Shown in pieces: positions 9,836-17,546 of a DNA stretch of 50,816 bases. The DNA comes from an uncultured Desulfuromonadales bacterium (GTDB lineage: Bacteria; Desulfobacterota; Desulfuromonadia; Geobacterales; Pseudopelobacteraceae). The notes beneath the pieces are model-generated. The model was given only the letters and a program-made list of their open reading frames with translations, ran no database searches and was not told the origin of the DNA. Positions within the stretch are counted from its first letter, which is position 1. Each line of letters begins with the position of its first letter. The DNA is taken from NCBI GenBank assembly GCA_903868145.1, contig CAIPTY010000014.1, positions 1 to 50,816 on the forward strand, written 5' to 3'. Position numbers and translations under genes: made by a program.

Positions 9836-11221
9836 TTGGAAGTATTAATCTTTCAGATAGATAAACATCTGTACGGCTTTGATGCCGCCACAGTCATGGA
9901 GATCGTTGAACCGTTGCCGGTAACATGGCTGCCGTTTGCACCGGCAGAGGTTGAAGGCCTTATTAACGTATCCGGACGGGTTATCCCCCAGGTATGCGCT
10001 TCACTGCGTCTGGTACCGGGAGATGTGGCCTGTCCTGATGCAGGTGTCGTCATTATCCTTGCCGTCAGTTACGGCTATTGCGCCTGTCGGGTTTCGCGGG
10101 TCATCGCCAGAAGAAGCATTATGGCTGATGCTGTTGCCAAGCTCGCAGCAGCAGAAACAAGAGACTTCGATACAATTACAACCGGTGAGTTTCTCTGGAA
10201 TGACACCATGGTGCTGCTGCTGGATCCGGAGCAACTGATCCGGGCACGTTCGCCGGAAGAGGTGGACGCCGAAGCAGAAAAGGGTCTTGTTTCCGAAAGG
10301 CATGGCGGAGAGTTTCGCCGGGATACAACCTGCGACGATCTGTTCCCCGCCGTTGTCTTTACCTGCAACAGCGAACTTTTTGCTTTACGCTTCGCTGATG
10401 TGGCCGAAGTCGTGGAAAGCGGGATCATAACCCCCCTGCCGGGCGCCCCCACGGAAATGGCCGGCGTGATTGTTCTCAGGGGTGAGCCGCTGCCGGTGTT
10501 CTCCCTGCGTCTCGTTCTTTTTGGGGACAATACGGAAAATACTCCGTTTACCTTGATTGTTCATATTAATGATTGCCGGGTCGGCCTGCTGGTAGAAAGC
10601 GTTGTCGGTATCCGGCGTTATCCCCGCGAGTCACTGCGGCCGCTGGCCGAGGAGCAGGCGCTTCTGGAAGGGATCATTACAACAGTTGAAAGCCGGGTGC
10701 TGGCGTTGCTCCGGCTTTCAGCCCTGGCGGTTTCTGAACGATTCGCCGCCTGGCAACCCTGGCTGGCAGCCGGCAAAGAGGATTCTGCCGGACATGCTCA
10801 CGAGGCAAAGCCGGCAACCGTGACAAAGCGGATGCTGTTATTCAGACAGGGAAAGGAACTGCTGGCGTTGCCGCTTGATATGGTAGAACGGATCGAGGAG
10901 TATTGGAAACCGACGGCAACGCCGGGTGATCAGTCCAGTACCGTCAACGGTGTTATCCAGGTTCACGGAAATGTCATGCCTGTCCGCTCGCTGGAGAGGT
11001 TTTTCAGGCTCGCCTCCGGTGCTGACCCAAGCGTCTATCTGATTGTGGTAAGTGGCGGAAACCGATGTGCGCTGCCGATTGAAAAAATAGAGCGCATATT
11101 TGATATGGGTGCAGCAGATATCGAACCGGTCGACTCAGGGGTCAACAGCCTGCTGAGCGGAATAGGAACCTGCAATGGCATGCTGGTGTCAATCATTGCC
11201 GCTGAAAGGCTGGTGGTATGA
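9836..11221 (+). CDS. Scaffold protein with three tandem CheW domains
   Basis: CheW couples receptors to CheA. This 461-residue protein contains three CheW-like folds: about 1-140, 167-305 and 329-461. Each opens with a short strand rich in aliphatic residues (VLIFQIDKHLYGF; AVVFTCNSELFAL; MLLFRQGKELLAL). Each carries the GLINVSG / GVIVLRG / GVIQVHG motif typical of CheW. The start is a TTG with GGAG six bases upstream. No separate single-domain CheW exists in the operon, so this protein probably does that job. It could bridge several receptors or CheA units at once. The stop overlaps the cheB start by four bases. Confidence 0.85.
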   Translation: MEVLIFQIDKHLYGFDAATVMEIVEPLPVTWLPFAPAEVEGLINVSGRVIPQVCASLRLVPGDVACPDAGVVIILAVSYGYCACRVSRVIARRSIMADAVAKLAAAETRDFDTITTGEFLWNDTMVLLLDPEQLIRARSPEEVDAEAEKGLVSERHGGEFRRDTTCDDLFPAVVFTCNSELFALRFADVAEVVESGIITPLPGAPTEMAGVIVLRGEPLPVFSLRLVLFGDNTENTPFTLIVHINDCRVGLLVESVVGIRRYPRESLRPLAEEQALLEGIITTVESRVLALLRLSALAVSERFAAWQPWLAAGKEDSAGHAHEAKPATVTKRMLLFRQGKELLALPLDMVERIEEYWKPTATPGDQSSTVNGVIQVHGNVMPVRSLERFFRLASGADPSVYLIVVSGGNRCALPIEKIERIFDMGAADIEPVDSGVNSLLSGIGTCNGMLVSIIAAERLVV

Positions 11222-12279
11222 AGATAAAACTGCTGGTAATCGATGATTCCGCATTCATGCGTACCGCTGTGAGGCTGATGCTGAAGGATGATCCTGATAT
11301 AGAGATAGTGGGCGAAGCCCGCGACGGCCTTACCGCAGTAAATATGCTCGAAACGCTGAATCCGGATGTCATCACCATGGATGTAGAGATGCCCGGCATG
11401 GACGGCCTTACCGCCACCCGCATCATCATGGAGCGTTTTCCGCGCCCGATCATAATGTTGAGCAGCATGACCGGGCATGGGACCGAAACGACTATTAAAG
11501 CGCTGGAAGCGGGAGCGGTGGACTTCATCTCCAAAAAATCTTCATTTGTCCAGCTCGATATCGTCCAGATCGGCAAAGATCTGCATGAAAAAATCCGCTA
11601 TTGGGGAGAGCGGCGTCTGAGGGTTTCCACCGCAAAAAGGGCACAGCACTGTAGCTGGCCTGTTAAAGCCCTACCTGCCTATCCGGGTGGTTTTCGTCCG
11701 GAACTCGTAGTTATCGGTGTTTCCACCGGCGGACCGGCTATTATTCCGAACCTGTTGCATGCCATGGGGCACCTGACCTGTCCGGTTGTCATTGCCCAGC
11801 ATATGCCTTTGCTGTTCACGGAAGGGTTCGCCAGGCACCTGAAGATGTTTACCGGACTGAATGTACTGCAGGCTTCTGACGGCATGGCACTGAAACCCGG
11901 CATGGTTGCCGTATGCCCCGGCGGATCCGACACCACGCTGCGGGAATCTCTGCCGGGGCACCTGGTTTCCTGTGTCAAATCCGATCCGGCAACACAGATA
12001 CACCCGTCTGTCGACAAGCTGTTCCGTTCAGCTGCCCGCCTTGACCGCAAGGTGGTTGCGATTGTTATGACCGGCATGGGGAGTGACGGCACCATTGGAG
12101 CACGCGCACTGTCCGAGCGCGGATGCCCGGTACTGGCGCAGGAACCTGGCGAGTGCACCGTGGACGGCATGCCGTCCTCAGCCATTGAAAGTGGAGTTGT
12201 TAACGAGGTATTAAATGTTGCAAAGCTAGGCCACCGGCTCAGGAAATGGGCCGGGGTGCGCGATAAAGAAAGGATATAG
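11218..12279 (+). CDS. cheB: Chemotaxis methylesterase/deamidase CheB
   Basis: A response regulator that removes receptor methyl groups when phosphorylated. The receiver (1-120) has the acidic pair at D9-D10 and acceptor D55 in TMDVEMPGMDG. The esterase domain (about 160-345) has the catalytic triad S169 (GVSTGGP), H195 (AQHMP) and D290 (GMGSDG). Length (353) is normal. It overlaps the triple-CheW gene by ATGA and is followed after three bases by a free receiver whose sequence resembles its own receiver domain. Confidence 0.95.
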   Translation: MKIKLLVIDDSAFMRTAVRLMLKDDPDIEIVGEARDGLTAVNMLETLNPDVITMDVEMPGMDGLTATRIIMERFPRPIIMLSSMTGHGTETTIKALEAGAVDFISKKSSFVQLDIVQIGKDLHEKIRYWGERRLRVSTAKRAQHCSWPVKALPAYPGGFRPELVVIGVSTGGPAIIPNLLHAMGHLTCPVVIAQHMPLLFTEGFARHLKMFTGLNVLQASDGMALKPGMVAVCPGGSDTTLRESLPGHLVSCVKSDPATQIHPSVDKLFRSAARLDRKVVAIVMTGMGSDGTIGARALSERGCPVLAQEPGECTVDGMPSSAIESGVVNEVLNVAKLGHRLRKWAGVRDKERI

Positions 12280-12282
12280 ATT

Positions 12283-12690
12283 ATGCCGAAGACGATTATT
12301 GTGGTTGACGATTCGTTCGTCATGCGAACTCTTATCAAGGACATTTTGTCTGTAGATCCCGATCTTCAGGTGGTGGGGGAAGCGGCCAACGGAATCGAGA
12401 CGCTGGAAAAAGTCAGACAGCTGCAGCCGGATCTCCTGCTGCTTGATATTGAAATGCCGGGAATGGACGGCATCGAGTGTCTGAAACGCCTGAAGCTGTT
12501 GAGCCCATGCAAGGTTGTGATTGTCTCCTCGGTCGCCCAGGCCGGTTCCCAGCAGGCAATGGAGTCACGCAAACTCGGCGCTTTTGATGTCATTTCCAAA
12601 CCGTCCGGCGCCTTGAGTCTGGATCTGAAGGCAAAAAAAGGGAGTGACATCGTAAAAATATCCCGTCGGGCGGTCGGTCTGCCGGAATGA
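12283..12690 (+). CDS. Free receiver protein, CheB-receiver-like (CheY role possible)
   Basis: A single receiver domain of 135 residues with D9-D10, acceptor D55 (LLDIEMPGMDG) and K106 in DVISKPSG. The IEMPGMDG segment, VVSS-type switch and GAFDVISKPSG end are closer to CheB receivers than to classical CheY. This suggests it arose by duplication of the neighbouring cheB 5' end. It would be the output regulator or a phosphate sink of the CheA encoded next, whose start overlaps its stop. Confidence 0.85.
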   Translation: MPKTIIVVDDSFVMRTLIKDILSVDPDLQVVGEAANGIETLEKVRQLQPDLLLLDIEMPGMDGIECLKRLKLLSPCKVVIVSSVAQAGSQQAMESRKLGAFDVISKPSGALSLDLKAKKGSDIVKISRRAVGLPE

Positions 12691-15611
12691 GCGAATTCAT
12701 CGAGAACCTCTGGTCTCAATTTGCCGTTGAGACTCAGGAACATATCGAGGATATCGAACTGAAACTCGTCGAATCAGAACAGAACGGCGCTTCTGCTGAA
12801 CCGGTCAGCGCCCTCTTTCGGGCTTTTCATTCCCTGAAAGGGCTTGCCACTGCCATGGATATGCACTCCCTGGCGCGGGTAGCCCACAGCGCCGAAGATG
12901 TTCTGGGCTTAGTCCGTGAAGGAGAACTTCAGCTGAACAGCGACATTGTGTCGTTGCTGCTCGCTGCCTTGGATGAAATCAAGCTGCTGTGCCAGAGCGC
13001 CGCAACGTCACACACGGACGCAGAAGTCAATTCCTACGTACTGCAGCAGCTTACGGGAATTTCAGCATCAATCGTACGTCCTGCCGTCGACATGAATCCG
13101 GTCGCTTCCGATGACCGGCACTCGGACACGCCGCTACAGGCAGATCCCGAGATGCTGGGTTATTTTGTCGAGCTGGCACGTGAAAAAACAGCAGTCATTA
13201 CCCGTATTCTGGAGCCTCTCTGCAGTATGTCCGAAAGGGAGATCGAGCTGAACGGAGGAGAATTTCACGAACTTGCTGCTGAGGAAATTGAGCAGTTTTC
13301 TTATGCAGGCAGGACGATGGGCTTTTTAAATCTGGTGGAAATTCTGGCACGCCTGCGCGATGCGTTGCCTGCTGATAGCCGGTTTGACTGCGACAGCCGG
13401 AAAACCATCATTGAGAGCCTGTGGGAACTCCATGACCAGCTGCGCTACATAGAACATTCCGGCGGCTTCCTTGACGCCGGAGCAAACAGGCTGCACACGA
13501 TACTTTCAGATGCCATGCAAATCAACATCCGGCGGCTTTTTACGAGGGTCCTGGACCAGCTTGACGTACTGCAGGAGAGCGACAGGGATAATCAGGATCT
13601 GATTGCCCAGTCGCTTCAGGCCGATCTTTCGGCACTCAACTCACACCTGGCGTTTTTCATGTACAACCCGAATTGCAACATCATCCTGATGCTTGAAGAC
13701 GTTTTCAGCAGAGCCGCCAGGGGAGAGTTGCATCTGTTCAGCGAGATAATCGATATGACGCGGGAGGAGGTAACCCATGTCATGGAGCATTATCGCGGTT
13801 GCTCCGACGGTGGCGCGTGCGTGCGGGATGACGGGGAAATTGCCCGAAATATTCAGCGTATACATGATTATATCTGGGCATATGAGTCCGGCTGCGGTGC
13901 CGGCAATCCGGTAGAAGCTTTCAGGCAGTTCATGGGAGGGTTGAATATCGAGCCTGAACTGCTCAAAATTCTCTCTCCGGAAAATGTGCGCGAGTTGATG
14001 CAGGCTCTGGAAAATGGGGAGCAGGTCTATGAAGTATCGGCGCACCTCGAATCGAACGAGGAAATGACATCCACTTTTCTGGCCTGGATTGAATCCGGCA
14101 GAAGCAGGATTATAACAAACAGGTCGCTCTTCATCGATGACAAAAGCTGGTACGAGATGCTGATGGTTTCTCCGCTCTCCCGCAGCGAAATTAACAGCAA
14201 CCTCAAAGCCATAGATCCAGACGGTTCCAATCTTTGCCTCAAACCATGGACCGGCGGGATTCCTGCCAGGGAAAAACTGTTGAAGTCAATCGAAGAACCT
14301 CCGGAACGGCAGCAGCTAAATACTGATTCTGGCGGCATATCGAGCAACGTGATACGTGTTCAGGGCGAATCTCTTGACGGTTTTATGAATCTGATCGGCG
14401 AAATGGTGCTGGCGCGCAGCCGCTTGAATCATGTCATCAACCATGAACGGCTGAACTGTGCGATGACCCTTCTCAGGCAAATGGATACCGTCAGCAGCCA
14501 TGGGTGCGCTGAACTGCTGGATCTGCTCGAAAAGCACCGCCGCGAACTGGTTGAGACTGACCAACTGCTGAACAATTCGCTCGGACGTCTTCAGGCAAGT
14601 GCCGTAGGGTTGCGGGTTGTGCCGGTGGAAATGGTTTTCAAGCGGCTGCCGAGAGTTGTACGCGACCTTGCCAGAAACCAGGGGAAGCGGGTGCGTCTTG
14701 AAATGGGCGGACAGGAAGTAAAGATCGATAAGGCCATGGTGGATATCCTGACCGATCCGCTGCTTCATTTAGTGCGGAACTGCGTGGATCACGGCATTGA
14801 AACACCGGATGAGCGGAGTTTGGCCGGAAAAGTCAAGGAAGCGGTCATCCGCGTATCTGCCGCACAGCGAGGCAACGGAATTGTCATAGAAATTTCCGAT
14901 GACGGCAAGGGGATTGACACGGACAAGGTACTGCGCAAGGCTGTCGAACTGGGGCTTGTGAACAGGGATAAGGCGGATTCCCTGCCGAGGGAGGCGATTC
15001 TGGGTTTCATTTTCGAGCCGGGTTTTTCCACAGCTGCAACAGTAACAGAAACGTCGGGGCGCGGAGTCGGTATGGATGTGGTTATGACCAACGTCTTGCG
15101 TATGGGCGGCACCATCACGGTTGACTCAGAAGCGGTGCGCGGCACAACTTTTACCCTGCTGATGCCGCTTTCCGCTGCAATTCAAGAGGTAATCATGGTT
15201 GAGGTGTCCGATAACATTCTGGCGATTCCCGGCCGTTGGGTTGTTGAAGTGGCTGAAATTGATAATGAAAATATACAGACCGTGCGGGGGGATGAGGCTG
15301 TCCTGTTGCGCGGAGATTTTCTCCCGCTGCATCGGCTTTCAAAGCTGCTCGGCTATCCAGATTCGGTCAGCGAAAGAAGCGCCTCCACCGTGGTGGTGCT
15401 GAGCAGCGGCAGCCAGACAATTGGTCTTGCGGTGGATAAGGTGTTGCGACGTCAGGAACTGTTCGTCAAGGATATTCAGGAGATGGTCGCTTCACTGCCT
15501 GGAGTGAGTGGCGCATCGATCCTCGGCAATGGGCACGTGGTGCTGATTCTGGATGCGGAAGATCTCCTAAGACTGGCAAAATCGAGCCGCCAGAGGAACC
15601 AAGCGACCTGA
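12687..15611 (+). CDS. cheA: Chemotaxis histidine kinase CheA, enlarged
   Basis: The central kinase of the operon, at 974 residues well above the usual 650-700. The N-terminal Hpt domain carries the phosphorylated H48 in FRAFHSLKG. The stretch from about 150 to 550 replaces the usual CheY-binding P2 domain. Part of it (about 155-235) looks like a second Hpt fold without its histidine (EQFSYAGRTMG where FRAFHSLKG would align), and more helical sequence follows. Dimerisation P3 is at about 555-670. The ATPase P4 has HLVRNCVDHGIE, SDDGKGID and GRGVGMD. The CheW-like P5 is at about 835-965. It would phosphorylate the preceding free receiver and CheB. The gene start overlaps the receiver gene (ATGA). 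Confidence 0.92.
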   Translation: MSEFIENLWSQFAVETQEHIEDIELKLVESEQNGASAEPVSALFRAFHSLKGLATAMDMHSLARVAHSAEDVLGLVREGELQLNSDIVSLLLAALDEIKLLCQSAATSHTDAEVNSYVLQQLTGISASIVRPAVDMNPVASDDRHSDTPLQADPEMLGYFVELAREKTAVITRILEPLCSMSEREIELNGGEFHELAAEEIEQFSYAGRTMGFLNLVEILARLRDALPADSRFDCDSRKTIIESLWELHDQLRYIEHSGGFLDAGANRLHTILSDAMQINIRRLFTRVLDQLDVLQESDRDNQDLIAQSLQADLSALNSHLAFFMYNPNCNIILMLEDVFSRAARGELHLFSEIIDMTREEVTHVMEHYRGCSDGGACVRDDGEIARNIQRIHDYIWAYESGCGAGNPVEAFRQFMGGLNIEPELLKILSPENVRELMQALENGEQVYEVSAHLESNEEMTSTFLAWIESGRSRIITNRSLFIDDKSWYEMLMVSPLSRSEINSNLKAIDPDGSNLCLKPWTGGIPAREKLLKSIEEPPERQQLNTDSGGISSNVIRVQGESLDGFMNLIGEMVLARSRLNHVINHERLNCAMTLLRQMDTVSSHGCAELLDLLEKHRRELVETDQLLNNSLGRLQASAVGLRVVPVEMVFKRLPRVVRDLARNQGKRVRLEMGGQEVKIDKAMVDILTDPLLHLVRNCVDHGIETPDERSLAGKVKEAVIRVSAAQRGNGIVIEISDDGKGIDTDKVLRKAVELGLVNRDKADSLPREAILGFIFEPGFSTAATVTETSGRGVGMDVVMTNVLRMGGTITVDSEAVRGTTFTLLMPLSAAIQEVIMVEVSDNILAIPGRWVVEVAEIDNENIQTVRGDEAVLLRGDFLPLHRLSKLLGYPDSVSERSASTVVVLSSGSQTIGLAVDKVLRRQELFVKDIQEMVASLPGVSGASILGNGHVVLILDAEDLLRLAKSSRQRNQAT

Positions 15612-15665
15612 AAGCTCATCGTTACAATGCATTGATCGAGGCATATTTTGACTGTATTGCCCCAG

Positions 15666-15692
15666 CCCTCTAATACTAACAGCCATAGAGGG
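15666..15692. terminator. Weak hairpin between convergent cheA and HDOD genes
   Basis: CCCTCTA and TAGAGGG form a 7-bp stem around a 13-base loop in the gap between two convergent stops. There is no clear T-run on either side, so it is only a possible terminator. Confidence 0.25.
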
Positions 15693-15761
15693 TAATAACG
15701 GCAAGCAACAGTTAATAGAGTGGTATCGCTTAATCGTGGAAAAGCCCACTTACTTTTGCCC

Positions 15762-16592
15762 TTAAAATATTAGTCTGCTACTGCTGATCATAGCCCCTTG
15801 AAAATTTCCCCACCCCGCATCGTCCAATTTCAAAGCATCCCGTTCCATAAGCAGATCATCCTCAGATACAGTTGCCTGACGCAAGCTGGAATTGAAATTC
15901 CTGCTATAGAAGTTGACAAGCCTCACGATGGCGAGCAGGGTGTCTTCGGGATCAAAGTGATCTTCATGATGATTGGCAACAATAGTGCGGAAGACGAGAG
16001 GGATTTTCCAGTGGTCCATGATTCGACATCCCAACTCTACATGCATCTCGGAAAACACATCCAACAGTACATCCCGGTCAATCGTGATACCGGTGTTATT
16101 CTTCAGGCCGATGCGTTCTACAGCCTTCAAGAGATAAAGTTTTCCGATGTCATGGAGCAGGCCAGCCATGTAGGCTTTGTCAGCAATATCTGCATGCCCG
16201 GAATTCACCGCCAGCCATCGGCAGGAAAATGCACAGGTGGTGGAGTGGTGGTATAACTCCTTCATGACTTCATTTATTATCGGGTTAACAGAGATATGAA
16301 GTGAAGAGAGTGAGGCTGTCATGGCGATGTTCGTTATCGTGGCCAATCCGAGTCGAACTATCGAATCCTTGATGTTGCTCATCTCAATGAGCCCCATAAA
16401 GACCGGTGAATTGGCAATTTTGAGTGTTTGAAGGGATAGAGACTGGTCTTCGTTGATCAGGTTGACAATATCCTCGATGCCTGAATCAGGGTCGGAGAGC
16501 ATTTGCATTAACTGGATGGCGGTTGGCTGGAAAACCGGCAAGTCGATTGGCTGCTGCCTTAGTTCATGTCGGAGATCTACGGGAACGGCCAT
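15762..16592 (-). CDS. HDOD domain protein
   Basis: A 276-residue protein of the HDOD family, an HD-related fold often found in regulatory proteins of chemotaxis and cyclic-di-GMP networks. The motif series PVFQPTAIQLMQMLSDPD, DQSLSLQTLKIANSP, SIVRLGLATITNIA and AGLLHDIGKLYLL is typical. The enzymatic activity of the family is generally unproven. The start ATG is preceded by AGGAGG at a good distance. It has its own strong candidate promoter. It converges on cheA and is probably functionally linked to the chemosensory and HD-GYP genes, but that is inferred from position only. Confidence 0.85.
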   Translation of the reverse strand: MAVPVDLRHELRQQPIDLPVFQPTAIQLMQMLSDPDSGIEDIVNLINEDQSLSLQTLKIANSPVFMGLIEMSNIKDSIVRLGLATITNIAMTASLSSLHISVNPIINEVMKELYHHSTTCAFSCRWLAVNSGHADIADKAYMAGLLHDIGKLYLLKAVERIGLKNNTGITIDRDVLLDVFSEMHVELGCRIMDHWKIPLVFRTIVANHHEDHFDPEDTLLAIVRLVNFYSRNFNSSLRQATVSEDDLLMERDALKLDDAGWGNFQGAMISSSRLIF

Positions 16593-16643
16593 ATTGATTC
16601 CTCCTGTGGATTTAGGCTAGGAATTTGCTATAGGGACGGTCGA

Positions 16644-16672
16644 AAAATACACCCAGAGCCAGAAAGTGTCAA
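16644..16672 (-). promoter_or_regulatory. Sigma-70 promoter for the HDOD gene
   Basis: On the minus strand TTGACA (16667-16672) is followed after 17 bases by TATTTT (16644-16649). The -35 is a perfect match with ideal spacing and the -10 matches four of six. It is about 50 bp upstream of the HDOD start. Confidence 0.6.
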
Positions 16673-16686
16673 AGCAATTTCTGGCT
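16657..16686. promoter_or_regulatory. Perfect 9-bp inverted repeat enclosing the -35 box
   Basis: AGCCAGAAA and TTTCTGGCT flank a 12-base centre that contains the TTGACA of the HDOD promoter. It also lies just downstream of recO. It could be a regulator-binding site over the promoter or a factor-independent terminator for recO. The T-rich stretch follows only after about ten bases, so the operator reading is at least as good. Confidence 0.4.
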
Positions 16687-16761
16687 ACTAACTGACAAAT
16701 TTCAGGACATCGGCTATGGGACGAGCTGTTTTCCGGTCTCACTCATTTGACTCAAGCCTTT

Positions 16762-17514
16762 TCAGTTCATTTTCAAACTGGTTTCGTATATACAGATCTG
16801 CTGAATAAAATCCAGGCTTTTCAGCCGTTTTCCCAGATGAGAACCCATGGCTCCATCAAGCATTCTGCCCGCCTGGAGAAGAACTTCGCGGGAGACCGCA
16901 GTCTGCCCGAATGAGCCGGTTCTGAGCCACGATGACAGCATGGCGAGTGTTGCGGAGAAGATCTGCTGCCCGCCGCTACTGCATGATCTGCAGACCGGTT
17001 CGCCGTCATTCTGCATGAGCGCACCGGTCTCACCGAACGGGCTGTCACAACGGGCGCAGCTCTCTAACGAGGGACGGTAGCCGAGGATGTTTAACAGGTT
17101 TATCTCGTAGAATCGGCGATCGGCCTCGGCCGCCACTTCCGTTTCCAGACGTTCGAGATAGGCGCTGTGCAGACGGAACAGCCTGGGCAGCGCCTGGCCT
17201 TCTGCCGCGATGGCATCAACCAGTTCACCGGCATAGAGAGCATGGGCAATGCGTTCAAGATCAGCCCGGATACCGGGATAGATGGTGATGATGTCGGCCT
17301 GTTGCACACTGGAAAGCCCCTCCTTGAGCCTGACCTGGGCCTCAATGCGGGCAAATGGCTCCAGCGCCGGGCCGAACCGCTTGCGGCTCTTTCTTGCTCC
17401 ACGGGCAAATGCCCTGATGCGGCCATGCTCAAGCGTGAACAGAGATACGATGCGGTCGCTGTCACCATAGTCGAGCGTGGAGAGGACAAAAGCCTGAAGT
17501 TTTTCCCATGGCAT
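16762..17514 (-). CDS. recO: DNA repair protein RecO
   Basis: RecO loads RecA on SSB-coated DNA with RecR and anneals strands in the RecFOR pathway. The N-terminal OB fold shows KLQAFVLSTLDYGDSDRIV. A C-terminal half contains a zinc-binding set CARCD and CRSC. Length (250) is typical. It lies 32 bp downstream of polA in the same direction, forming a repair unit. Confidence 0.93.
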   Translation of the reverse strand: MPWEKLQAFVLSTLDYGDSDRIVSLFTLEHGRIRAFARGARKSRKRFGPALEPFARIEAQVRLKEGLSSVQQADIITIYPGIRADLERIAHALYAGELVDAIAAEGQALPRLFRLHSAYLERLETEVAAEADRRFYEINLLNILGYRPSLESCARCDSPFGETGALMQNDGEPVCRSCSSGGQQIFSATLAMLSSWLRTGSFGQTAVSREVLLQAGRMLDGAMGSHLGKRLKSLDFIQQICIYETSLKMN

Positions 17515-17546
17515 GTCGTTATCTGTCCCTTTGTCCCGAAACGCAG

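Noticed and set aside
11679-12344. Minus-strand frame of 221 codons
   Set aside because: Antisense to the cheB esterase domain and the receiver start; no ribosome site or domain.
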